Of a stretch of DNA of 10,149 nucleotides, positions 1-5,902 are shown piece by piece. Numbering within the stretch: the first letter of the stretch is position 1; the number at the start of each line of letters is the position of its first letter. A model generated the notes under the pieces. The model searched no databases. It was not told where the DNA came from and was given only the letters and a program-made list of their open reading frames with translations. Both the position numbers and the translations under genes were made by a program. The DNA is from Elusimicrobia bacterium RIFCSPLOWO2_01_FULL_59_12. Its GTDB lineage: Bacteria > Elusimicrobiota > Elusimicrobia > 2-01-FULL-59-12. The stretch covers positions 1-10,149 of the forward strand of contig MGUR01000066.1 of the NCBI GenBank assembly GCA_001800075.1, in the 5' to 3' direction.

Positions 1-72
1 ACTGAAAACACACCTGAAAACACTGAAAACACTGAAAACACGTGTGAAAACACCGTCAACAAACATGAAAAC
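1..72. repeat. Irregular short tandem array of TGAAAAC units
   Basis: The first 72 bases are built from a 9- or 12-base unit ending in TGAAAAC, at 1-9, 10-21, 22-30, 31-39, 40-51 and 61-72, with a degenerate copy (accgtcaac) at 52-60. All unit lengths are multiples of three, and one plus frame stays open through the array (reading Lys-Thr-Leu repeats). It could therefore be the tail of a repeat-rich coding region entering from the left, or a non-coding minisatellite. No spacers of CRISPR length are present. The array touches the window edge, so its full extent is unknown. Confidence 0.6.
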
Positions 73-172
73 AGGCCGCAAACACCCCCATCAGGGGGGT
101 ATCCCCTGTTACGAACGACTATCGCGAAGTCGCCGCGGCGACCGCTCCGGGGACGGTAGCTCCACCAGAATA

Positions 173-202
173 GGCCGCTATTCCAGGGGCCGCTATTCCA
201 GG
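173..202. repeat. 15-bp perfect tandem duplication
   Basis: The 15-mer ggccgctattccagg occurs twice head to tail, at 173-187 and 188-202. The first copy overlaps a small palindrome (GAATAG 168-173, loop GCCG, CTATTC 178-183). It lies between the left-edge array and the attC-like stem-loop. No gene is recognisable in 73-210. Confidence 0.7.
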
Positions 203-210
203 GGACGTTC

Positions 211-261
211 CTGCTTAACTTCCTTTCGGCTTCAAGCGGCGCCGGAAAAGCAGTTAAGCAG
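211..261. other. Long imperfect stem-loop resembling an integron attC site
   Basis: A perfect 10-bp inverted repeat (ctgcttaact 211-220, agttaagcag 252-261) encloses a second paired block (tttcggc 224-230, gccggaaa 241-248) in which the right side has one extra, bulged base. The loop is about 231-240. The outer arms contain GCTTAAC (213-219) and GTTAAGC (253-259), which fit the attC core patterns RYYYAAC and GTTRRRY. The unpaired spacers between inner and outer stems and the single extrahelical base also match attC architecture. There is no T-run, which argues against a plain intrinsic terminator. It ends just upstream of the proposed 5' end of the group II intron remnant. The core patterns are loose and one site proves little, so the attC reading is tentative; the stem-loop itself is directly visible. 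Confidence 0.5.
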
Positions 262-269
262 CTGCGTCC

Positions 270-1275
270 GTGTGTCACGAAGCTGCGTTGAAGATGAGGG
301 GAGGCCCCTCGGCATCGGCTTGCACGAGCAGATGCCAAACCGCCTTGAGCGGCTCTATTCCAAGGGATGGGGTCGTGAACGTCAAGGAGCGGTGCCATCG
401 GAAGAGATGAACGCAAGTGAACCCCTGACGAAGTGTCGTTAATGTGAAGCGATGTCCGAACCAGGGTCTGGACGTAACCCTGGGACACAGTGGAGCGGAA
501 GCGTGCGGATTGGCTCCACGGCATCCGGCATAGAGGGGGCATGACTTTCGATGAGGCTTGAACGTGGAACGTGAGAACCTGCTGGGTCCTGCAAAGGGAG
601 AACTGCAAGAGCGAATGAACGCTTTAGCGGGAGAGTACCGATAGGCCGAGCAGGGACGGATCGGCTCGTAGTAGCAGCGAAGCGCAAGATAAAGGCGTGG
701 AGCGAAGGGGCCGAGTTGTTCAGTGGAAAGGAGCGGCCAACCCGCAAGGGGAGGAGCCGATCATGGACACAAAGCCATACAGGATCAGCAAATCAGTGGT
801 GTGGGAAGCCTGGACGTGCGTGAAAGCGAACAAGGGAGCCCCTGGAGTCGACGGCCAGACGGTGGAGGGTTTTGAGCGCAAGCTCAAGGATAACCTTTAC
901 AAGCTCTGGAACCGGATGAGTTCAGGGAGCTACTTTGGCAAGCCGGTACGCCTCTGTGAGATTCCAAAGGTGGGAGTTGCCCGACAAAGGTGCTGGCAGT
1001 TCGATTGGGTTATTGACCTCGACATCCAGGGGTTCTTCGATTCGATCGATCACGGCCTGATGTTGGGAGCGTTGCGGAAGTACACAGCAGAGCCGTGGTT
1101 GCTTCTGTACGTGGAGCGATGGCTGAAGGCACCGGGACAGGGAACGGACGGAAAACTCGCCCCACGGGACCGAGGCACGCCGCAAGGCGGCGTGATCAGC
1201 CCGTTGTTGGCGAATATCTTTCTGCACGAAGCGTTTGACCGCTGGATGCAGGAAGAATTTCCGACGCTTCCATTT
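270..1275 (+). mobile_element. Group II intron remnant (5' RNA domains plus truncated ORF; 3' end missing)
   Basis: From about 430 to 762 the sequence has the look of group II intron domain I to IV RNA upstream of a maturase ORF. Examples are the stretch aacgtgagaacctgctgg (567-584), the gcgggagagtaccgat block (629-644), the ggacggatcggctcgtag block (655-672) and the gagcgaag-ggccgag block just ahead of the ORF. A GTGTG-type 5' end is possible at 270, but that boundary is a guess. The intron ORF starts at 763 and is interrupted. After about 1275 the similarity stops. I see no domain V hairpin or domain VI branch-point region, so the copy cannot splice or move by itself. The subclass is not assigned. 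Confidence 0.75.
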
Positions 1276-1296
1276 GTAGCGGAATGGTGCCTGTGA
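763..1296 (+). pseudogene. ltrA: Group II intron reverse transcriptase/maturase, internally deleted and truncated
   Basis: The ATG at 763 follows a strong ribosome-binding site (ggggaggag, spacing 6) and opens with the N-terminal region typical of intron maturases (VWEAW, KANKGAPGVDG, LYKLWNRMSSGSYF). After EIPKVG the protein jumps directly to VARQRCWQFDWVIDLDIQGF, so the expected RT-1/RT-2 segment (the LGIP and YGYRP motifs, roughly 50-60 residues) is missing while the frame is kept. It retains the RT-3 DLDIQGFFDSIDH motif with its catalytic aspartate and the RT-4 GTPQGGVISPLLANIFLH motif. It ends at about FPTLPF, where YADD should follow, and reads into unrelated DNA to a stop at 1296. Length is 177 residues against over 400 for intact relatives. 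Without YADD, the maturase X domain and the C-terminus it must be inactive. Confidence 0.85.
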
Positions 1297-1422
1297 TGAC
1301 AGATGACAAAGTGGCCTTATCAAGCGCGGGCAATTGAACTTGTCGCTTGTCATCAACGGCACCCTGATCGAAAAAATCACCCCAACGTGTGGATAATATC
1401 GAAAATCTGAAGCCAGGCACCA
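1285..1422. mobile_element. 138-bp nested inverted-repeat element (MITE-like, unidentified)
   Basis: The 9-mer tggtgcctg (1285-1293) is mirrored exactly by caggcacca (1414-1422). Nested inside is a longer imperfect inverted repeat: the left arm begins ggtgcc at 1286 and runs to about 1311, and the right arm (1339-1363) ends in ggcacc. The arms share GGTGCC, TGATGACA and GACAA blocks. The left arm also has gatgaca twice in tandem (1295-1308). The element starts about 10 bases after the break point of the intron remnant. No coding capacity is recognised. It may be a non-autonomous element or the remains of a larger insertion; the family is unknown. Confidence 0.4.
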
Positions 1423-1442
1423 GGACACACACCAGGACACAC
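1419..1442. repeat. 12-bp tandem doublet beside tRNA-His
   Basis: accaggacacac occurs twice in tandem (1419-1430 and 1431-1442), 12 bases from the CCA end of the tRNA-His gene. It overlaps the right end of the 138-bp inverted-repeat element by four bases. It could be a target-site or recombination scar. No tRNA-derived sequence is duplicated here, so it is not a standard tRNA attachment-site duplication. Confidence 0.6.
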
Positions 1443-1454
1443 TATGACAAAGAA

Positions 1455-1532
1455 TGGGGTGATCGACGGGACTTGAACCCGCAACCTCTGCCGCCACAGG
1501 GCAGCGCTCTAACCAGTTGAGCTACGACCACC
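1455..1532 (-). tRNA. tRNA-His (anticodon GTG)
   Basis: Read on the minus strand, the gene folds into a full cloverleaf. The acceptor is eight base pairs because an extra 5' G (position -1) pairs with C73, the hallmark of tRNA-His. The anticodon stem ctgcc/ggcag encloses the seven-base loop CTGTGGC with anticodon GTG at plus positions 1495-1497. The T arm has the usual gcggg-ttcaagt-cccgt, and CCA is encoded (plus 1455-1457). It delivers histidine at CAY codons. A good promoter lies about 40-65 bases upstream, so it need not depend on the valS-rph-rdgB unit. The gene sits at the junction between conserved genes and mobile debris. Confidence 0.97.
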
Positions 1533-1569
1533 ATAGAACGGGAACACGAATTGCTCGGAAGGTCGACCA

Positions 1570-1599
1570 AGTATAAGAAATGACCCGGGAGGATGTAAA
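1570..1599 (-). promoter_or_regulatory. Sigma70-type promoter for tRNA-His
   Basis: On the minus strand, TTTACA (1594-1599) and TATACT (1570-1575) are each one base from consensus and are separated by 18 bases. Transcription would start near 1563, giving a leader of about 30 nucleotides before the tRNA 5' end at 1532. The -35 box lies just beyond the rdgB stop codon. The match is good, but no transcript start can be seen from sequence alone. Confidence 0.7.
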
Positions 1600-1609
1600 A
1601 CGGCCGGTT

Positions 1610-2257
1610 CTACAACGCGTTTTTTTGCTGGCTGTCGAGAATGCTTTTTCGCAGGTTCAGCAGCGTCGGGCGGATGGCCTGCAGGGCCTTGAAGCGGTGG
1701 CTCAAGGCGTTTTTCTGGTTGGGGCCCATCTCGGCCAGGGTTTTGCCCACTTCCGGGACCAGAAAAACAGGGTCATAGCCGAACCCGTCCTCGCCGCGCG
1801 GCCGGTCGGTGATATAGCCGTCCAGGCGACCTTCCACGGTCAGGGTGGCCCCGCCGGGGACCGCCAGCGCCATGACGCAGCGGAAGCGCGCCTTGCGGTG
1901 TTCGGTCGGGGCGCCCTTGAGCAGGCTCAGCAATTTCTGGTTATTATCGCTGAAGGAGCACCCCTTGCCCGCGAACCGCGCCGAAATCACGCCCGGCATG
2001 CCGTCGAGAAACGCCACTTCCAGCCCGGAGTCGTCCGCCAGCGCGATCTGCTGGGTGAAGCGGGCGATTTCGTAGGCCTTCTTCTGCGCGTTGCCTTCCA
2101 GCGTGGTCGCGTCCTCATGGACGTCCGGAGCGCCGGGGAAGTCATCCAGCGTGAGAAATTGGATGGGCGCATCCTGGAAAATCGCCAAAATCTCTTTGAT
2201 TTTGTTCTGGTTCCGCGTGGCCAGAACGACTTTGAAGGAATCGTCAGTTTCGTTCAT
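1610..2257 (-). CDS. rdgB: XTP/dITP diphosphatase (non-canonical purine NTP pyrophosphatase, RdgB/HAM1 family)
   Basis: This cytosolic house-cleaning enzyme hydrolyses ITP, dITP and XTP to monophosphates plus pyrophosphate, keeping deaminated purines out of DNA and RNA. The 215-residue protein is of normal family length. It shows the N-terminal nucleotide-binding motif (VLATRNQNKIKEI, about residues 10-22), the catalytic LADDSGLEVAFLDGMPGVISARFAG-type block split around ADDSGLEV and PGVISARFAG (about 72-96), the GEDGFGYDPVF motif (about 155-165) and the C-terminal NALSHRFKAL signature. Its ATG overlaps the rph TGA (ATGA at 2254-2257) and has no obvious ribosome-binding site, so translation is probably coupled to rph. 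An rph-rdgB pair is common in bacteria. The tail after the SHR motif ends in a Lys/Gln-rich stretch. Confidence 0.96.
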   Translation of the reverse strand: MNETDDSFKVVLATRNQNKIKEILAIFQDAPIQFLTLDDFPGAPDVHEDATTLEGNAQKKAYEIARFTQQIALADDSGLEVAFLDGMPGVISARFAGKGCSFSDNNQKLLSLLKGAPTEHRKARFRCVMALAVPGGATLTVEGRLDGYITDRPRGEDGFGYDPVFLVPEVGKTLAEMGPNQKNALSHRFKALQAIRPTLLNLRKSILDSQQKNAL

Positions 2258-2985
2258 TGATGGACATCGCCCAGCTGACGCTTCTGCACCGCCAGGATTT
2301 TCCGAATGCCGCCGGCGGCCAGTTTCAGCAGCTGCTGGAGCTGCTGGTTTGAGAACGGCGCGTGTTCGGCGGTGCCCTGCACTTCGATAAATTGACCCTT
2401 GCCCGTCATGACCACGTTCATATCAACATCCGCCATGACGTCTCGTTCATAATTGAGATCCAGGACCGGTTTCCCTTTCACCCACCCCACGCTGACCGCC
2501 GCGACGTAATCACGCACCGGCCAGTTCGTCAGCTTCCCGTCTTTCCGCCATCGCCGCAGGCCCTGGACCAGCGCGATAAAGGCGCCGTTGATGGCCGCGG
2601 TGCGGGTCCCGCCGTCCGCCTGCAGGACGTCGCAATCCAGATACACCCCCAGCCCCGGGATGCTTTCGAGGTCGATCACCGAACGCAGGGACCGTCCGAT
2701 CAGGCGCTGGATCTCCTTGGTGCGCCCGCCGCCGGCGATTTTATGGCGGGCCGTGCGTTCCGTCGCGGCGCGCGGGAGCATGGAATACTCCGCGGTGACC
2801 CATCCTTTGTTGCTCAGCTTGGCGTGTTCGGGGATGCTCTCGGATAGGGAAGCGGTGCAGAGGACTTTGGTGTCGCCCATCTGGAACAGGCAGGACCCTT
2901 CCGGGTATTTCAAATAGTTTTTAACGACCTTGACGGGTCGCAGCGTCTTGCTCAAGAAAGGCCCTCGAGGTTCTTGTGGAGCCAT
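2254..2985 (-). CDS. rph: Ribonuclease PH
   Basis: This phosphorolytic 3'-5' exoribonuclease trims tRNA precursors by transferring the terminal nucleotide to phosphate; family members form hexamers. Family signatures run through the protein: LRPVKVVKNYLKYPEGS, FQMGDTKVLCTAS, GWVTAEYSMLPRA, GRTKEIQRLIGRSLRSVIDL, CDVLQADGGTRTAAINGAF (phosphate-site region) and MADVDMNVVMTG with the metal-binding aspartates, then EVQGTAEHAPF near the C-terminus. Length is 243 residues from this ATG, close to the usual 238-245. The usual N-terminal R-x-D-G-R motif is absent. The ATG lies inside the end of valS with a weak ribosome-binding site. An alternative TTG start at 2955 overlaps the valS TGA, has gaggg six bases upstream, and would give 233 residues beginning M-S-K-T-L-R-P-V. 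The start is therefore uncertain although the gene is not. Confidence 0.95.
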   Translation of the reverse strand: MAPQEPRGPFLSKTLRPVKVVKNYLKYPEGSCLFQMGDTKVLCTASLSESIPEHAKLSNKGWVTAEYSMLPRAATERTARHKIAGGGRTKEIQRLIGRSLRSVIDLESIPGLGVYLDCDVLQADGGTRTAAINGAFIALVQGLRRWRKDGKLTNWPVRDYVAAVSVGWVKGKPVLDLNYERDVMADVDMNVVMTGKGQFIEVQGTAEHAPFSNQQLQQLLKLAAGGIRKILAVQKRQLGDVHQ

Positions 2986-5678
2986 TCGATTTTCTTGCGC
3001 GTCTGCTGCAGGGTTTCCCGGCGCGAAGCGACTTCTTCTTTCGGCGCCCGCTCCAGAAAATCCTTATTGTCCAGGGCGGCCTGGCCGCGCTGGAGCATGT
3101 GTTCCAGCTGGGACAGGTTCTTTCGCAGGCGCGCTTTTTCTTTTTCTTTGTCGACGACCCCTTTGGACGGCACGTAAATCTCGCCGCCGCTGAAAACCGT
3201 GAAAAGGTACTCGTCAGGTTTTGCGCCCGCCTCCGTATCGAAGGCCCCGAGACGCGCCAGAAAGATGATGAAGGCTTTCACGTCCGGATCTTTCAGGATC
3301 TCCCGCGCCTTGGAATCCACGTTCCGGAGAGCGCAGTCAATTTTAGTCGCGGGCGGGATGACGGACTCGCTACGAAGGGTGCGGATGGACGTCACGATGT
3401 CCTGCACCAGGCGCATTTTATCCGCGGCGATGGGGTCGGAAGCCCCGGCGTCCTGGGGCCAGGGGGCGATCATCAGATTTTCAGCCGGTTTTACCAAGTA
3501 GGGTTTGAGGGCCTGGAACAGCTCTTCCGTTTCATAGGGCATGAACGGGTGCAGAAGGGCGATCGATTGGTTCAGCACATGCACGAGCAAGGTTTGTTTG
3601 GCCTGTTTGGCTTTCGCGTCGCCGCCGGTCAGGGCGACTTTGGAAATTTCCACATACCAGTCGCAGTAGGACCCCCACACAAACTCATACAGCGAGCGGG
3701 AGGCTTCGGCGGGATTGTAACATTCCAGCGCGGCGGTCACGTCCCCAATCGTGGACTGCAGTTCGTGAAGGATCCAACGGTCCGCCAGGCCCCATTCTTT
3801 CGAAGACGGCAACGGCTGGGGACGGCAGCCTTCCAGATTCATCAACACAAAGCGGCTGGCGTTCCAGAGCTTGTTGGCGAAGTTGCGGGCGCTCATAAAG
3901 GACTCATCCGACAACTGCATGTCCCGGCCCGGGATGCTGGAGGTGGAGAGGGAAAAACGCAGGGCGTCGGTCCCGTACTTGTCCATGATCTCCAGCGGAT
4001 CGATGACGTTTCCCAATGACTTGGACATCTTCTTGCCCTTTTTGTCGCGCACGATCCCGTGGATATAGACGTGATGGAACGGGACGTCCTTCATGAATTC
4101 CAGCCCCAGCATCACCATGCGCGCCACCCAGAGGTAGAGGATCTCGTGCCCGGTGACCAGGACGCCGGTGGGATAAAAGGCCTTGAGATCTTCACTGGAG
4201 TCCGGCCAGCCGAACACGGCGAACGGCCACAGCCCGGAGGAAAACCAGGTGTCCAGTACATCGGGATCTTGAGTTAAATCGCTGGTTCCGCAGGATGGGC
4301 ATTTTTTGGGTTTTTCAATGGAAGCAATGGGAGGGCATGGATGCTCCAGGCTCGCGGCTCCATGCTCCAGGATTGATTTATTGCCTGTAGCCTTGAGCTG
4401 AGAGCCTTGAGCGCTGTTGGGACAGTAATACACCGGGATTGGGTGGCCCCACCAGATCTGGCGGGAGATGCACCAGTCCCGGATGTTGTCCAGCCAGGAT
4501 AAGCAGGGTTTTTCCCAGGAGGAAGGAAAGATTTTGACCCGGCCTTTACGAGTGGCCTCCGCCGCCCGCTCCGCCATGTCTTTCATTTTGAGGAACCATT
4601 GTTCCGAAACCAGCGGCTCTACGATCGTCCCGCAGCGGTAGCAGACCGCCGCTGACAGCTTGTAGTCTTCCGTCTTCTCCAGCAGACCCTGGGCCTCCAG
4701 ATCTTCCACCACGCGTTTGCGCGCCTCGAACCGGTCCAGCCCGGCGTAGCGTCCCGCCCGCTGGGTCATACGGCCCGAAAAATCGATCACGACCTCATGG
4801 GGCAGTTTGTGCCGCTCCCCGATCTCAAAGTCGGCGGCGTCATGGGCTGGCGTCACTTTCACCGCGCCCGTCCCGAACGCCGGGTCCACCGCCGCGTCGG
4901 CCACGATGGGGATCTGGCGGTCCATCAAAGGCAGGACCAGCCGTTTTCCGATCAGGGACTTATACCGCTCGTCCTCCGGGTTGACGGCCACGGCGGTGTC
5001 GCCCAGCAGGGTTTCAGGGCGCGTCGTGGCGACCACGATGGAACCGCCACCGCCCACGAAGGGGTACTTGATGTGCCAAAGCTGCCCCGCTCGATCCTCA
5101 TGCTCCACTTCGATATCCGCCAGAGCGGTGCGATCGCGCGGGCACCAGTTGACCATCCTGGGCCCCCTGTAAATCAGCCCCTTGTCGAAAAGCTGTTTAA
5201 AGGCCGCCCGGACCGCCCGGGAGAACACCTCGTCCATCGTGAACCGGGTCCGCGTCCAGTCGCAGCTGGCTCCCAGCCGCCTGAGCTGAAGCAGGATGGC
5301 GTCCCCGGACTCCTTCCGCCACTGCCACATGCTTTCTAAAAATTTCTCCCTTCCCAGGTCATGGCGGGTCTTTTTCTCCTTTTGGAGGAGTTTCTCTACC
5401 ACGTTCTGTGTGGCGATGCCCCCATGGTCGGTCCCGGGGACCCAGACCGTACGGTATCCCTGCATCCGCCGCCAGCGGATCAGGACGTCCTGAAGGGTAT
5501 TATTCAGAGCGTGTCCCATATGGAGACTACCGGTGACGTTGGGCGGGGGGATGACGATGGAATAGGGGCGAGACCCTTCCGGGGGGGCATCGGAGGGCTT
5601 AAAATAGCCCTCCTTTTCCCAGGCCGGGTACCACTTTTTTTCCGTCTCAGCGGGGCTGTAAACCTTGGGTAATTCCAT
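2952..5678 (-). CDS. valS: Valyl-tRNA synthetase (class Ia, with editing domain)
   Basis: The enzyme charges tRNA-Val with valine and edits misactivated threonine. The start is set at the Met beginning MELPKVYSP, which matches the family N-terminus; an in-frame ATG at 5738 would add 20 unconserved residues. From the chosen start: HMGH (class I HIGH motif) at about 53-56, the CP1 editing domain with TTRPETLLGDTAVAVNP and VTPAHDAADFEIG, DWCISRQIWWGHPIPVYYC near 400-419, DVLDTWFSSGLWPF, then KKMSKS near 549-554 (nucleotides 4017-4031 encode KMSKS). The anticodon-binding domain and a charged C-terminal coiled coil (about the last 65 residues) follow. Length is about 908 residues, normal for the family. 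An unusual insertion made of short repeats splits the zinc-knuckle region (see separate entry). It heads the valS-rph-rdgB unit. Confidence 0.97.
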   Translation of the reverse strand: MELPKVYSPAETEKKWYPAWEKEGYFKPSDAPPEGSRPYSIVIPPPNVTGSLHMGHALNNTLQDVLIRWRRMQGYRTVWVPGTDHGGIATQNVVEKLLQKEKKTRHDLGREKFLESMWQWRKESGDAILLQLRRLGASCDWTRTRFTMDEVFSRAVRAAFKQLFDKGLIYRGPRMVNWCPRDRTALADIEVEHEDRAGQLWHIKYPFVGGGGSIVVATTRPETLLGDTAVAVNPEDERYKSLIGKRLVLPLMDRQIPIVADAAVDPAFGTGAVKVTPAHDAADFEIGERHKLPHEVVIDFSGRMTQRAGRYAGLDRFEARKRVVEDLEAQGLLEKTEDYKLSAAVCYRCGTIVEPLVSEQWFLKMKDMAERAAEATRKGRVKIFPSSWEKPCLSWLDNIRDWCISRQIWWGHPIPVYYCPNSAQGSQLKATGNKSILEHGAASLEHPCPPIASIEKPKKCPSCGTSDLTQDPDVLDTWFSSGLWPFAVFGWPDSSEDLKAFYPTGVLVTGHEILYLWVARMVMLGLEFMKDVPFHHVYIHGIVRDKKGKKMSKSLGNVIDPLEIMDKYGTDALRFSLSTSSIPGRDMQLSDESFMSARNFANKLWNASRFVLMNLEGCRPQPLPSSKEWGLADRWILHELQSTIGDVTAALECYNPAEASRSLYEFVWGSYCDWYVEISKVALTGGDAKAKQAKQTLLVHVLNQSIALLHPFMPYETEELFQALKPYLVKPAENLMIAPWPQDAGASDPIAADKMRLVQDIVTSIRTLRSESVIPPATKIDCALRNVDSKAREILKDPDVKAFIIFLARLGAFDTEAGAKPDEYLFTVFSGGEIYVPSKGVVDKEKEKARLRKNLSQLEHMLQRGQAALDNKDFLERAPKEEVASRRETLQQTRKKIEWLHKNLEGLS
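4325..4415. repeat. In-frame short-repeat insertion within the ValRS zinc-knuckle region
   Basis: The 10-mer atgctccagg occurs at 4341-4350 and 4362-4371, and agccttgagc occurs at 4389-4398 and 4403-4412. The encoded stretch reads like translated repeat DNA (SILEHGAASLEH, preceded by AQGSQLKATGNK). It lies between the Cys of VYYCP (codon 4422-4424) and the first Cys of KKCPSCG (codon 4299-4301). These cysteines are 41 residues apart; in ordinary ValRS of this type I expect roughly 15-20. The second Cys of the first CPxC knuckle is replaced (CPNS), although another Cys-Pro occurs just after the repeat. The insertion edges are approximate. Confidence 0.65.
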
Positions 5679-5759
5679 GGCGGAAAGCAATTCAATCAAA
5701 ATGGCGGGACATTTGCAATTCGACTCCTCGATGGGCATGCTGACATGAAAATCATGCCG

Positions 5760-5790
5760 ATTTTACGCGGGGGGTTGTCCATCCTGTCAG
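5760..5790 (-). promoter_or_regulatory. Possible promoter for valS-rph-rdgB
   Basis: On the minus strand CTGACA (5785-5790) is followed after 19 bases by TAAAAT (5760-5765). The -10 box is good, but the spacer is longer than the optimal 17. It sits about 82 bases ahead of the favoured valS start and about 22 ahead of the upstream ATG. A small palindrome (catga/tcatg, 5744-5756) lies between. It is offered as the best candidate in the divergent region, not as a firm call. Confidence 0.35.
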
Positions 5791-5804
5791 CGGCGATTTT
5801 TCCC

Positions 5805-5833
5805 TTGACAGCCCACAGGGGCGTTGGTATATA
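5805..5833 (+). promoter_or_regulatory. Strong sigma70-type promoter for the M23-bactofilin-DUF2914 group
   Basis: A perfect TTGACA -35 box (5805-5810), an exact 17-base spacer (5811-5827) and a TATATA -10 box (5828-5833) lie in the region divergent from valS. The start would fall near 5840, about 63 bases ahead of the M23 peptidase start codon. This is the best promoter in the window. Confidence 0.75.
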
Positions 5834-5838
5834 TGTAG

Positions 5839-5858
5839 CGGGTTTTAGGAAAAACCCG
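5839..5858 (+). promoter_or_regulatory. Perfect 8-bp hairpin at the predicted transcript start
   Basis: CGGGTTTT (5839-5846) and AAAACCCG (5851-5858) are perfect complements around the loop AGGA. The structure begins at the predicted +1 of the strong promoter. It could be a 5'-end stabilising stem in the mRNA or a repressor operator overlapping the start site. There is no T-run after it, so a terminator is unlikely. Confidence 0.55.
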
Positions 5859-5902
5859 AATCTCTGATACAACTTGGTTACAGGCCATGAGAAAGGCGCG
5901 GA

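Noticed and set aside
1..72. CRISPR array
   Set aside because: Units are only 9-12 bases and contiguous, with no unique spacers of 25-40 bases and no cas genes.
92..108. CAGGGG/TCCCCTG hairpin as a transcription terminator
   Set aside because: The stem is short with a three-base loop and no T-run on either strand.
2..442. Long open plus-strand frame (ATG or GTG start near 44) reading about 130 residues
   Set aside because: Its second half runs through the group II intron RNA region, composition is Arg/Ser/Gly-rich without a recognisable domain, and there is no good ribosome-binding site. Only the first 200 bases could belong to a real gene tail.
1276..1454. Group II intron domain V/VI after the truncated ORF
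   Set aside because: I searched by eye for the conserved domain V hairpin and saw none. The stretch is occupied by the nested inverted repeat and the 12-bp doublet.
1580..2260. 226-codon plus-strand open frame antisense to rdgB
   Set aside because: RdgB on the minus strand is unambiguous, and this frame has no family features.
2976..4019. 347-codon plus-strand open frame antisense to valS
   Set aside because: valS on the opposite strand has full family motifs. This frame is a GC-driven shadow with no recognisable domain.
5692..5712. Six-codon minus-strand leader ORF (MSRHFD) upstream of valS with gaggag 11 bases ahead
   Set aside because: It has no valine codons and no attenuator structure, so a charging-sensing leader is not supported.
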